A stretch of DNA of 64,000 nt from Chloroflexota bacterium (GTDB lineage: Bacteria; Chloroflexota; Anaerolineae; Anaerolineales; Anaerolineaceae), in contig JAAYUC010000012.1 of the NCBI GenBank assembly GCA_012517865.1, forward strand, positions 56,379-120,378, written 5' to 3'. A model generated the notes under the pieces. It did no database searches and was not told the DNA's origin. It saw nothing but the letters and a program-made list of their open reading frames with translations. Shown here piece after piece: positions 8,337 through 16,945 of the stretch. Both the position numbers and the translations under genes were made by a program. Numbering within the stretch: position 1 is the stretch's first letter; each line of letters starts with the position of its first letter.

Positions 8337-9470
8337 CTAAAAACAAGTAATTTCCACGCCCAGGCAGGTCCCCACCTGGTAAGCGCCGCGCACCCAGCCG
8401 TGGTCGGCCGGCACGAGTTTGTGTTTATCCACCACGTCTTCCAGCGCCACGCTGCTCATCGCGCCGTCCACGCGGGCAGCCATACGTCCAAACTGCCCGT
8501 TTTCCGCCATCACAACGCCCCACTCTGCCAGTTGGGTTGCCAGCAGCCGGTCCGAAGCGGTGGGCGTGCCGCCGCGCACCAGCGCGCCGAGAATGGTGAT
8601 GCGGCTCTGAAGGCCGGTTTCATCTTCCAGCCGCCGCGCCAGCAGCATCGTCTCGCCGGAATAACCCTTTCCGATGCGTTCCATTTCTGCGCTCACCGCG
8701 CTTTCGTTGGCAGCCTGCTGGCCTGCTTTTTTGCGCGCCGCCCGCTCCATAAACTCGACCAGCTCCTGGGAACGAGCGTTTTCAGCCACCGCCACCAGCG
8801 AAAAGTTTCTGCCGGCTTTCTGGCGGGCTTTAATTGCCGGGCTGATGAGGCTGAAGTCGTAAGGGAATTCCGGAATGAGGATCACATCCGCACCGGCAGC
8901 CAGTCCCGCCCCCAGGGTCAGCCAGCCCGCGCTGACGCCGGCCAGTTCCACGATCATTATCCGGTGGGTGGCGTTGGCGGTGCTGTGCAGCCGGTCAATT
9001 GCCTGGGTGGCAATCTCGCGCGCGGTATCGAACCCGATGGCTTTATCTGTGCCAGGAACGTCGTTATCCGCCGCCTTGGGAAGGACGACGATATTCAGCC
9101 CGGCGCGGCTCAGGTGCAGGCCGGCTTTGATGGTTTCCTTGCCCCCGATGCAAACCAAGGCGTCCAGCTTGTGGCGCTTGTAGGTATCCACCGCGTTTTG
9201 AGTCAGGTCAGCGGTGCCTTTACCGGCCGGCATGGCTTGCGGGATATTGCGGCTGATTCCAAGGATGGTTCCGCCCAGTGTCAGAATTCCGGACAGCACG
9301 CCGCCCCCCAGGTCCATGGTGCGGTCTTCCACCAGCCCATTGAATCCATCCCGAAAACCTATCAGTTCCAGTTTCTTATCCGCGCTGACAGCTTTTCCGA
9401 TGCCGCGGATGGCGGCATTCATGCCAGCGCAGTCGCTCCCGGCAGTCAACAACCCGATTCTTTTTGTCAT
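8337..9470 (-). CDS. 6-phosphofructokinase family protein with altered active site
   Basis: A 377-residue member of the PfkA fold, which normally phosphorylates fructose 6-phosphate in glycolysis. Fold marks are clear: AGSDCAGMNAAIRG at the N-terminus, DNDVPGTDKAIGFDTA (135-150), AGWLTLGAGLAAGAD and LVRGGTPTASDRLLAT. Several catalytic positions are changed. The usual GGDGS, GGDDT or GGGGT is GGKET (Lys111), PKTIDND is PKAADND, the MGR/MGH triplet is AGV (177-179), and the usual His-x-Gln in GHxQRGG is Ala-x-Val. It may have lost or changed its activity, or act as a regulator. GTGAGG before the ATG at 9470 sets the start; an upstream in-frame extension would run through tRNA-Phe. Confidence 0.85.
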   Translation of the reverse strand: MTKRIGLLTAGSDCAGMNAAIRGIGKAVSADKKLELIGFRDGFNGLVEDRTMDLGGGVLSGILTLGGTILGISRNIPQAMPAGKGTADLTQNAVDTYKRHKLDALVCIGGKETIKAGLHLSRAGLNIVVLPKAADNDVPGTDKAIGFDTAREIATQAIDRLHSTANATHRIMIVELAGVSAGWLTLGAGLAAGADVILIPEFPYDFSLISPAIKARQKAGRNFSLVAVAENARSQELVEFMERAARKKAGQQAANESAVSAEMERIGKGYSGETMLLARRLEDETGLQSRITILGALVRGGTPTASDRLLATQLAEWGVVMAENGQFGRMAARVDGAMSSVALEDVVDKHKLVPADHGWVRGAYQVGTCLGVEITCF

Positions 9471-9504
9471 GCTTACCTCACTGGACTTTTGAATAGATGC
9501 AGTA

Positions 9505-9533
9505 ATTATAGCTGGTAATCCGCTGTTTAAAAA
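9505..9533 (-). promoter_or_regulatory. Possible promoter of the PFK-like gene
   Basis: A perfect TATAAT on the minus strand lies 35 bases before the start codon. The hexamer 17 bases upstream, TTTTTA, is a poor -35 and overlaps the tRNA terminator. Confidence 0.4.
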
Positions 9534-9560
9534 TAAAAATGCCCTCTCGGGCATTTTTAT
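9534..9560 (-). terminator. Terminator of tRNA-Phe
   Basis: Stem ATGCCC/GGGCAT with loop TCTC between an A-run and a T-run, 9 bases past the tRNA 3' end. It would work on both strands. Confidence 0.85.
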
Positions 9561-9568
9561 GGTGTTCA

Positions 9569-9641
9569 TGCCGAGCCACAGAATCGAACTGTGGACACTG
9601 CGATTTTCAGTCGCATGCTCTACCAACTGAGCTAGCTCGGC
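9569..9641 (-). tRNA. tRNA-Phe (GAA)
   Basis: A complete 73-base cloverleaf. The acceptor GCCGAGC pairs with GCTCGGC, the D stem is GCTC/GAGC, the anticodon stem TGCGA/TCGCA encloses CTGAAAA (anticodon GAA), and the T stem CACAG/CTGTG encloses TTCGATT. The discriminator is A and the CCA end is not encoded. It has its own consensus promoter and terminator. A broken copy of its 5' end lies 3.7 kb away. Confidence 0.98.
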
Positions 9642-9662
9642 GTTTTTTCGAACAGTGGCAAG

Positions 9663-9691
9663 ATTCTACCCGTAAGCAGCCGTGATGTCAA
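9663..9691 (-). promoter_or_regulatory. Promoter of tRNA-Phe
   Basis: TTGACA and TAGAAT on the minus strand are 17 bases apart, with the -10 element 21 bases before the mature tRNA 5' end. Confidence 0.85.
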
Positions 9692-9767
9692 GCATGCGGG
9701 CGGAAGCCGCCTGGAAGCCAAACCTGGTATTTTTTCCGGAAAAGCCGAAGATTCACCAAAATTGATG

Positions 9768-9796
9768 TTGCGCATTGTCAAAAATACTTGTATGAT
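9768..9796 (+). promoter_or_regulatory. Possible promoter of secreted protein A
   Basis: TTGCGC and TATGAT are 17 bases apart; the -35 is weak. The remaining 150 bases up to the gene form a leader in which I see nothing beyond GGAGGT ten bases before the ATG. Confidence 0.4.
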
Positions 9797-9948
9797 TATC
9801 TTTATAGAGCATCAGTTCCATTTTTCACAATTTAACACCATTGTCCTCTCCCTTTTGACGGGAATACTTCAACCGCTTTTGTTCCGCTCTTTCGTCTGTC
9901 TCTCAACTTACAACTGAATACGTTCATAATTACCCCTGGAGGTATAAA

Positions 9949-12900
9949 ATGCAAGCGAGAAAGGTTCTTCCTTTTGTGTTACTGCTCGCGCTCTTGCTCA
10001 TGCCCTTCGCGGATGCCGCGCGGGCGGTTTCTGCCAGGTCCGCGCAGCCCATCATTCCCCCGCAGGAAGGGACGCCCCCGGCCAGCCCGCCTGTCAGCAT
10101 CGGCGCGGACCCCACACCGGCTAAGGATTCAGCGTCCCCCCAGTCCCTTTCCGGCAGTTATGTTGTTTTTGACCCGTCTATAGGCGGGAGCGCCACCTAC
10201 CTTCCTGGGGCAAGTCAGACGCTCTGTTTTCGCTCGGAATCTTTCACGACCGATTACGAATATGCCTACAGCAACTGGCTGAAATTTCCAGATACCTGGA
10301 ACGTTTCAACTGTTTATGTCGAGGGGACGCCAGTCTGTGACAGCGGCGCGTCCTGGGGCACCTTTGGATGGTCCTACCAGACCTCACCCTACGAAGTGAG
10401 GATTAACCACACGCGTCTCCAGGCAAATACAGACCACTGCGTGGCGAATTACTGCGTGGAAGTCACCCCTTCGTTTGCAGGGGACCCGGCGCAAGTATCC
10501 TGGTATTTTGATGGCGACGGTTATGGCGGCGGGCCGCATAATCCCTGCAGCTCCGATAACTACAACCCAGCCGGGCAGTCTGCCTGCGATGAGAGCACCA
10601 ATCTGCCGGCAAGCATCCCAACGGATGCCACTGGTCTATTTTTCTCCCCGGAAAGGATTGATTCCGCCGGCTGCCATGGTGAGCCGCAGGAACACGCGGT
10701 TAAACTTTATAACCGGACAGGCGCAACTGCTACGATCACACTGGAGTACTTCGCGGATTTTGGAGGGACTTTCACCGGTCCACAAGGGTTCATTATTCCT
10801 GACGGAGAATACGCCAGCTTTTTTGTAACGCTCGACCCACACGTCTGCACAGATGACCGGGAAATTTACGGCGTCATAGAAGCCACCTGCGGAGGGGGAG
10901 AGACAGCATTGTTTGAAATACACAAACAAATCTACTCGGAAGCTGCAGAATGGCAGCAGCTTGCAACCAATCCAGCCGTCACTATGGATAACGTGCTGGC
11001 AGCCTACAGCGGCAAGCTCTGGCAGATAACCGGATACGGCACGACCGGGGTCAGTAATTATGACCCTCTCACCGATGCCTGGACAGCAATCCCCGCTTCC
11101 GCGCCGCCTTTTGGACAGAATTATGCCCGCTCCGGCTGCCAGTATGAAAACAAAGTCTTCATGTATGGAGATTCCACCACTCCAGGCTTCACTGGTTTGT
11201 GGAGCTATGACATGGATACCAACGTCTGGACAGCCGAAACGCCTTCTGGCACTCCCCCGCCTCTGACAGGCATCTGGGCGCCAGCCTGGGTTTCTGACCC
11301 GGTCACTCACATATGCTTCATGACTGGCGGCAGCAATACTCCTGGCACTGGAACATTGACCAGCGTTTATGGATTCGATCCTTTGTTCGACTCCTGGCTC
11401 CCTTCAATGCCGAGCTTTACAACGCCAAGGGACTTCCACGCGGCGTTCATATTCGAGCGTCCAGCTGATAACCATAAGCTCCTGTGCGTCGCGGGCGGCA
11501 ACTCTGCAGACCTTGGTCTGACCAGCACGCAGTGTTATGATTTCACAGCCGCTATGTGGTACCCGGAAAACGCGGACCTGGGTGTCCTGCCCGCCTCTCT
11601 ATGGGGTATGGGTTACGCGACGCTTACAGCTGACGCGGGGGATGACCTGTGGTTAGTTAACGGCATTGATGCTGCCTATGCAATCGCGAACGTTACCTGG
11701 CGGCTCAACACTGCGACTGGCGGCTGGGAAGACCTTGGGCCACTGCCGGGCGGCGCGGTCTACAGACTATCCGCGGCAGTTTTGGATAACACCCTTTATC
11801 AATCGGGAGGCTCCACCGGAGGATTTAGCCCCTCAGGTTTGACACATAAATTCCTCGTGGAGGTGTGTGAGGCATGCGTGCTCCCGGATGTCGTTAAAGA
11901 GGCTACCGCGGTGGCTTTGCCTGGGGAGACAATTGACTACACCATTACAGTTCCCCAGATTTACAACGACACCATCCAAATCTTTGATACGCTCCCTGAA
12001 GGCACTTCCTTCGTCCCGGGCAGCCTCACCGTGTGGCCGGACATCGGTAACTATGGATATATCCCCTCTGCGTCCATGGTTTATTGGTTCTATGAACCTG
12101 CCCCGCTAAAGGCTGCTGAGTGGACGCCTGTTGAGATTGCCGGAGCGGCCGGAGAGGTTGACCTTCAGATATCTGGAAAGACCAGCGCCGCAGCGCAAAC
12201 GCCAAACGCGCCCGCCAGGGATGTCAACGCGGTTCTCTGGGACCAGCCAATCAGCACAGTAAACACCGATACCTACGTGGACCAGGAATTTGAAGATTAT
12301 CCAGCTTATTCATCCTTCCTGGCGGATGATTTCATCGCGGACAGTCCGTGGACCATAGACAGTTTCTTCGTTCCTGGCAACGGTTGGAATGGATTCACCA
12401 CGTTGCTTAATGCATCCCAGGTGACTTTCATGATTTTCGCGGATGACATGGGCGTTCCCGCGGGTGACCCAGCCGGTCGCGGCGATCCTCCTCTCTGGGT
12501 GGAAACCATGCTTCCCACGGATCCCAGCCTGACGATCACCACCGGAGCTGGTGGTTATCCTTCTGATGTCTTGTTCGAGCTGGACACCCCCATTCTGCTC
12601 CCGTCTGGGCATTACTGGTTCATCTTCTACCCTACCTTAAACTTCACCTCCTACGGCCAATTCGGCAGGCAAGCTTCGGATACTGCCAATGGTTACACGG
12701 CGCAGTTTGTCAACCCCGGAGGAGGCTTTGGTTATGGGACAGAATGGCAGCCCTGGACTGTGATTGGACCTACACAGACAGACGTCGCTTTCAGCATTTA
12801 CGGTTCAGCAAATCAGTCTGTGGAAATCAGCTTCCAGGCGGAAGTCTTGGCGCCGCGCCGGGATGTGCTGAACACCGCCTACCTGATCTATGGAGACAGG

Positions 12901-12969
12901 CTCATATGGAGCCAGGCGGTCACCTTTACTGGCCACCCGGTCTATCTGCCTATCACTATGAAACAATGA
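9949..12969 (+). CDS. Large secreted kelch/DUF11 protein, copy A
   Basis: A 1006-residue exported protein of unknown function. Residues 1-28 form a signal peptide ending near ADAARA. Residues 65-185 are a Cys-containing beta domain (SQTLCFRSESFTTD). Residues 325-625 hold kelch-like beta-propeller repeats (AAYSGKLWQITGYG, NKVFMYGD, LLCVAGGN). A DUF11 repeat begins near 645 (VKEATAVALPGETIDYTITV, DTLPEGTSFVPGSLTV). Its second half (VEISFQAEVLAPRRDVLNTAYLIYGD) appears only near residue 955, because a jelly-roll-like domain of about 220 residues sits between. The protein ends VYLPITMKQ, a hydrophobic tail like those of other Chloroflexota secreted proteins. GGAGGT precedes the ATG. A close paralogue lies just downstream. 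Confidence 0.85.
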   Translation: MQARKVLPFVLLLALLLMPFADAARAVSARSAQPIIPPQEGTPPASPPVSIGADPTPAKDSASPQSLSGSYVVFDPSIGGSATYLPGASQTLCFRSESFTTDYEYAYSNWLKFPDTWNVSTVYVEGTPVCDSGASWGTFGWSYQTSPYEVRINHTRLQANTDHCVANYCVEVTPSFAGDPAQVSWYFDGDGYGGGPHNPCSSDNYNPAGQSACDESTNLPASIPTDATGLFFSPERIDSAGCHGEPQEHAVKLYNRTGATATITLEYFADFGGTFTGPQGFIIPDGEYASFFVTLDPHVCTDDREIYGVIEATCGGGETALFEIHKQIYSEAAEWQQLATNPAVTMDNVLAAYSGKLWQITGYGTTGVSNYDPLTDAWTAIPASAPPFGQNYARSGCQYENKVFMYGDSTTPGFTGLWSYDMDTNVWTAETPSGTPPPLTGIWAPAWVSDPVTHICFMTGGSNTPGTGTLTSVYGFDPLFDSWLPSMPSFTTPRDFHAAFIFERPADNHKLLCVAGGNSADLGLTSTQCYDFTAAMWYPENADLGVLPASLWGMGYATLTADAGDDLWLVNGIDAAYAIANVTWRLNTATGGWEDLGPLPGGAVYRLSAAVLDNTLYQSGGSTGGFSPSGLTHKFLVEVCEACVLPDVVKEATAVALPGETIDYTITVPQIYNDTIQIFDTLPEGTSFVPGSLTVWPDIGNYGYIPSASMVYWFYEPAPLKAAEWTPVEIAGAAGEVDLQISGKTSAAAQTPNAPARDVNAVLWDQPISTVNTDTYVDQEFEDYPAYSSFLADDFIADSPWTIDSFFVPGNGWNGFTTLLNASQVTFMIFADDMGVPAGDPAGRGDPPLWVETMLPTDPSLTITTGAGGYPSDVLFELDTPILLPSGHYWFIFYPTLNFTSYGQFGRQASDTANGYTAQFVNPGGGFGYGTEWQPWTVIGPTQTDVAFSIYGSANQSVEISFQAEVLAPRRDVLNTAYLIYGDRLIWSQAVTFTGHPVYLPITMKQ

Positions 12970-12994
12970 GTCAGCAGTTTAGTTAGTACACCAG

Positions 12995-13030
12995 GGGGCT
13001 GCCCGGCCGGGCAGCCCCATTTTATTCTTC
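12995..13030 (+). terminator. Terminator of secreted protein A
   Basis: A perfect 24-bp palindrome from GGGGCTGCCC to GGGCAGCCCC is followed by ATTTTATTCTT. The identical palindrome follows copy B. Confidence 0.85.
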
Positions 13031-13351
13031 CCGGCGCCGGCGGCCGCCAGCAAGACGTTTCAAATGCAGCGGCAGTGCCGCTATACGCCTTGTGGCAGCA
13101 AGATTCCCTACCACCTTGCAGGAACGAATATTCCCTCATCACCAACAGAAACAGGCTGCCTCTTTGCTTTTTTTTGTCATCCAGAACTACAGCGAAGCAA
13201 ATCTCATTTTTAAAGAGAGAATCTTCATTGCGTTCAGAACGATTAAGGAGCGCAGAGAATCACACCTATACAATTAGCCACTTCATTCAGATTGAGAGCG
13301 GGCAGTACCATTCTCAGTTCCATCCTCAAAAACGAACAGCATTTGAATCCC

Positions 13352-13380
13352 CATGCTCTACCAACTGACCTAGCTCGATG
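13352..13380 (-). pseudogene. Truncated tRNA-Phe remnant
   Basis: These bases match the first 28 bases of the intact tRNA-Phe (acceptor 5' strand, D arm, start of the anticodon stem) with changes that break the acceptor end and D stem. Anticodon, T arm and 3' acceptor strand are gone. The tRNA -35 TTGACA and its spacer are still present upstream (13423-13428), but the -10 TAGAAT is replaced, so it should be silent. Confidence 0.85.
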
Positions 13381-13503
13381 TTCTCACAAACATAGGCAAG
13401 AAACGCCCGTAAGCAGCCGTGATGTCAAGCATTCCAGCTGACGCGCGGCACATTCAGCCTTGCAAGTTCACAGTGAATCAAGCCGAAATCCCAAAGAAAC
13501 ATA

Positions 13504-13532
13504 TTGAAATTTTGGAAAAATAATCATATAGT
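13504..13532 (+). promoter_or_regulatory. Promoter of secreted protein B
   Basis: TTGAAA and TATAGT are 17 bases apart, about 150 bases before the gene. Hexamers are better than those upstream of copy A. The leader includes the small stem CCCGTC/GACGGG. Confidence 0.55.
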
Positions 13533-13688
13533 ATGAGTGTCAGGAATTGAGTCCAATTCAATCCATGAAGTAAAGACATATGTCCATTCCCGTCTTGACG
13601 GGTAAATTGAATAGTGGCCGTTTTAACAATCCGTCTGTCGCTTTGTTTAACAACTGCATGCGCGCAAATACTGTAGAGGAGGTTTAAG

Positions 13689-16600
13689 ATGCAAACGAAA
13701 AGGTTCCTTCCAATGATTTTACTTCTCGCTCTCTTATTCATGCCTTTCGCGGATACCGCGCAGGAGGTTTCCGCCCGGGCTTCGGCGCCTGTTATCATCC
13801 CCCAGGAGGGCGCCGGCACCGAAGTCAGCACCGGCGCGGACCCCGAACCTGGCGGGGATTCCCCGCATATCCAATCCTTATCCGGCAGCTATGTCAATTT
13901 TGACCCATCCGTAGGGGGGAACACGAGCTATATTCCAGGTGTCAGTCAGACGCTGTGTTTTCGCTCCGAAACCTTCACCACGGATTGGGAGTATGTCTAC
14001 AGCAACTGGTTGAAGTTTCCAGATACCTGGAACGTTTCAAATGTTTATGTTGAGGGGACGCCAGTCTGTGACAGCGGCGCATCCTGGGATACGTTTGCAT
14101 GGTCCTATCAAACCTCACCATACGAAGTAAGGATTGACCACCCGCGTTACCAGGCAAATACAGACCACTGCACCGCGTATTACTGCGTGGAGGTGACGCC
14201 CCAAGCCGCTACAGATCCCGCTCCCGTCTCCTGGTATTTTGACGGCGACGGATGGGGCGGAGCGCCGCACAACCCCTGCAGTTCGGATGGCTACACGCCT
14301 GCCGGTCAGAGCACCTGCGACGAAGCGCTTAGCGATCCAGCGTATGTGCCCTTTGGCGGCACAGGTCTTTACTTCGCGCCCAATGAGATCACCACCAGTG
14401 GCTGCCAGGGCGAGCAGCAGACGCATGAAGTTCACCTGGCCAACTTCACTGGCTCGGAAACTACAGTTTCCCTGATGTACTATACAGAATTCGGGTCAAG
14501 GTTTATAGGTCCGAACAGTCTGACAATCCCGGACGCCACTGTCGCGAGCTTCTCGGTTTCGCTTCACCCGCACGTTTGCGCGGAGAATGGCGAATTAACT
14601 TCCAGGATTGAAGCCACCAACGGCACCGATACCGCCACCATGACGATACACAAAGAGGTGTATTCCGGCCAGAAGGAATGGCAGCAGCTTGCGACAAATC
14701 CCATCCTCGGGATGGACAATGTGCTGGCGGCCTATGCTGGCAAGGTCTGGCAAATTACTGGCTATGGCGTAACGGGCGTCAGTAATTACGACCCGGCCAC
14801 AGATTCCTGGACCGTGGTTCCCTCGTCCGCTCCGCCTTTTGGGCAGAATTACGCCCGCTCGGGCTGCCAGTATGGCAATAAAGTTTTCATGTACGGGGAT
14901 ACTACCACAGCCGGGTTCACCGGCTTGTGGAGCTACAACATGGAAACCAACGTCTGGACCGCCGAGACACCGGCGGGCGAGCCGCCGTCTCTTACGGGCA
15001 TCTGGGCGCCTGCCTGGGTCTCTGACCCCGAAACCCATCTGTGCTACCTGACAGGCGGCGCAAACACTCCCGGCACCGGAACGCTGAACACCGTGTTTGT
15101 GTACGACCCGCTGACCAATGCCTGGCTACCGCCCCTGCCGCCATTTACCACCCCCAGGGATTTTCACGCGGCCTTCGTTTTCGAGCGGGAAGTTGCTAAA
15201 GTCTTACAGAAGCTGCTGTGCGTCGCCGGCGGCAATTATGCTGTCGCTGGTCTCGCAAGCACCCAGTGCTACGATTTCACCGCTGGAACATGGAGTCCAG
15301 AAAACTTCGACATTGGACCCTTGCCTGGTGCTTTGTGGGGCATGGGCTATGCGACGCTTGAGGCTGACGAGGGCAGTGACCTCTGGTTTGTGCAGGGCGT
15401 CGGTGAAACGGCGCTGTTAGATGAATCCTGGCGCTTTAATACTTTTACCGGCCTCTGGGAGGATTTAGGAACTGTTCCTCCTGCCCCGACCTACCGCCTT
15501 TCGGCTGTAGCGCTGGATAACACCCTGTACGCTGTGGGCGGTTCTACTTCGGGATTTAATTTCTCGGGATACCTGCGCCGGTATTTTGAAGAGACTTGCG
15601 AAGCCTGCGTCGTCCCGGATATTGTGAAGGATGGCCCCCCGCTGGCCTTGCCGGGTGAGAGAATCACGTATACCATCACCATTCCGCAGCTTCCAACAGA
15701 CTTTGTCTATGTGACAGATGCTCTTCCTGAAGGCCTTTCTTACGTTCCAGGCAGCCTCACGGTGACGCCGGATATTGGTTATTACGACTATATTGCCGCC
15801 ACCCGGATGATATACTGGTCTCTTATCCCCGTTCCTCTTAAAGCTGACCAATGGAAACCAGCTTCTGCAGTTGGTCCGTCAGCCGAAAGCGGCCTCAGCC
15901 TGACAGGAGATTCAGGCCCGCAGTCCTCCACAGCGCGCCCGGCAGCGCAAACAAACGCGGACCTGCTCTGGGGCCAGCCGCTCAGCAGCGTGGATACATA
16001 TGCGTGGATAAACCAGGATTTCCCCGATTTATCAATCGCCTCCTCCTTCCTGGCGGATGATTTTACGGCGGACAGCACTTGGATAATTGAAACTTTCTTT
16101 ATTCCGGGTAATGGTTTTAATGGTTTTTCCACGCTGTTGAACGCCAGCCAGCTGACCTTCATGATTTACGCCGACAATATGGGCGTGCCTGCCGGGGACC
16201 CATCCGGACGCGGCGATCTCCCACTCTGGGCGGTCAGCCTGCCGCCAACAGACCCGCAATTAACTATCACAACCGGTTCAGGCGGCTTTCCGTCCAATGT
16301 CCAGCTCGACCTGGATACCCCGCTGATACTTCCGGCCGGCCATTACTGGTTTATTTTCTACCCCACGATGAATTTTGGCGTCGGCGGTCAGTATGGCAGA
16401 CAGCCCGCAGACACCTCCAACGGCTACACCGCGCAGTTTATCAACCCTGGAGGCGCCTGGGGTTTTGGAACAGAATGGCAGCCCTGGACTGTGATTGGAC
16501 CCACACAGACGGACCTCGCATTCAGCATCTATGGCACAGCAAGCCAATCCGTGACCATCAGCTTCCAGGCGGATGTCGATTGGCCGCGCGGACAATTGTT

Positions 16601-16697
16601 TAATTTCGCCATGCTCTGGTATGGAGACGCGTATAACGATGACTACGCGGAAACCTTTACGGGGACAGGCGTTTTCCTGCCTATCACAATTAAATAG
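13689..16697 (+). CDS. Large secreted kelch/DUF11 protein, copy B
   Basis: A 1002-residue paralogue of the preceding large gene. It is alignable from the signal peptide (RFLPMILLLALLFMPFADTA) to the last residues, with most positions identical by eye and few indels. It keeps the Cys-containing N-terminal domain, the kelch-like propeller (NKVFMYGD, LLCVAGGN), the DUF11 first half (ERITYTITI, DALPEGLSYVPGSLTV), the inserted jelly-roll-like domain (SFLADDFTADSTW to TDLAFSIYG) and the returning DUF11 second half (VTISFQADVDWPRGQ). It ends VFLPITIK. The frame is intact, so both copies appear functional; the role is unknown and probably lies at the cell surface. Differences cluster in the linkers after the signal peptide and before the inserted domain. 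Confidence 0.85.
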   Translation: MQTKRFLPMILLLALLFMPFADTAQEVSARASAPVIIPQEGAGTEVSTGADPEPGGDSPHIQSLSGSYVNFDPSVGGNTSYIPGVSQTLCFRSETFTTDWEYVYSNWLKFPDTWNVSNVYVEGTPVCDSGASWDTFAWSYQTSPYEVRIDHPRYQANTDHCTAYYCVEVTPQAATDPAPVSWYFDGDGWGGAPHNPCSSDGYTPAGQSTCDEALSDPAYVPFGGTGLYFAPNEITTSGCQGEQQTHEVHLANFTGSETTVSLMYYTEFGSRFIGPNSLTIPDATVASFSVSLHPHVCAENGELTSRIEATNGTDTATMTIHKEVYSGQKEWQQLATNPILGMDNVLAAYAGKVWQITGYGVTGVSNYDPATDSWTVVPSSAPPFGQNYARSGCQYGNKVFMYGDTTTAGFTGLWSYNMETNVWTAETPAGEPPSLTGIWAPAWVSDPETHLCYLTGGANTPGTGTLNTVFVYDPLTNAWLPPLPPFTTPRDFHAAFVFEREVAKVLQKLLCVAGGNYAVAGLASTQCYDFTAGTWSPENFDIGPLPGALWGMGYATLEADEGSDLWFVQGVGETALLDESWRFNTFTGLWEDLGTVPPAPTYRLSAVALDNTLYAVGGSTSGFNFSGYLRRYFEETCEACVVPDIVKDGPPLALPGERITYTITIPQLPTDFVYVTDALPEGLSYVPGSLTVTPDIGYYDYIAATRMIYWSLIPVPLKADQWKPASAVGPSAESGLSLTGDSGPQSSTARPAAQTNADLLWGQPLSSVDTYAWINQDFPDLSIASSFLADDFTADSTWIIETFFIPGNGFNGFSTLLNASQLTFMIYADNMGVPAGDPSGRGDLPLWAVSLPPTDPQLTITTGSGGFPSNVQLDLDTPLILPAGHYWFIFYPTMNFGVGGQYGRQPADTSNGYTAQFINPGGAWGFGTEWQPWTVIGPTQTDLAFSIYGTASQSVTISFQADVDWPRGQLFNFAMLWYGDAYNDDYAETFTGTGVFLPITIK

Positions 16698-16717
16698 GAG
16701 CAGGCCTATAACCGTGT

Positions 16718-16750
16718 GGGGCTGCCCGGCCGGGCAGCCCCATTTTGTTC
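16718..16750 (+). terminator. Terminator of secreted protein B
   Basis: The same perfect 24-bp palindrome as behind copy A, followed by ATTTTGTTC. Confidence 0.85.
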
Positions 16751-16945
16751 TTCCCGGCGCCGGCGGCCGCCAGTAAGACGTTTCAGGTGCAGCCGGCAGT
16801 GCCGCCATACGCCTTGTGGCAGTAAGATTCCCTAGTACCTTGCAAGAACAATTATCCGCCCACAGCCGGGCGCGTTTTCCGTCCGCTTCATTTTCCAGTA
16901 CAATAAAGCAAACGCACAATTATCTTAATCAAACCGGAGGTTTGT

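Larger units (their letters stand above)
9614..13125. repeat. Tandem duplication, unit A
   Basis: Left copy of a roughly 3.5-kb segmental duplication. It begins inside tRNA-Phe and includes the tRNA promoter, the large secreted protein, its 24-bp palindromic terminator and about 100 bases beyond, ending near ACCTTGCAGGAAC. The same elements recur in the same order in unit B. Boundaries are by eye. Confidence 0.8.
12970..13688. other. 719-bp intergenic stretch between the two paralogues
   Basis: In order this holds a terminator (12995-13030), the GC-rich palindrome CCGGCGCCGG with the duplicated downstream segment to about 13125, some 225 bases that I cannot assign, a dead tRNA-Phe stub, a tRNA -35 remnant at 13423-13428, a promoter for copy B and its ribosome site GAGGAGGT. 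No open frame here is convincing. Confidence 0.7.
13352..16849. repeat. Tandem duplication, unit B
   Basis: Right copy of the duplication, running from the tRNA stub through the second secreted protein and its terminator to TACCTTGCAAGAAC. Same order and orientation as unit A; boundaries are by eye. Confidence 0.8.

Noticed and set aside
8307..9518. A 403-codon open frame antisense to the PFK-like gene
   Set aside because: Shadow of the minus-strand gene; no family feature and it crosses a terminator.
9471..9626. N-terminal extension of the PFK-like gene to 9626
   Set aside because: It would read through the tRNA terminator and most of tRNA-Phe; the ribosome site is at 9470.
13126..13351. 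A small gene in the unassigned part between the paralogues
   Set aside because: The possible frames are short, lack ribosome sites and run into the tRNA stub.
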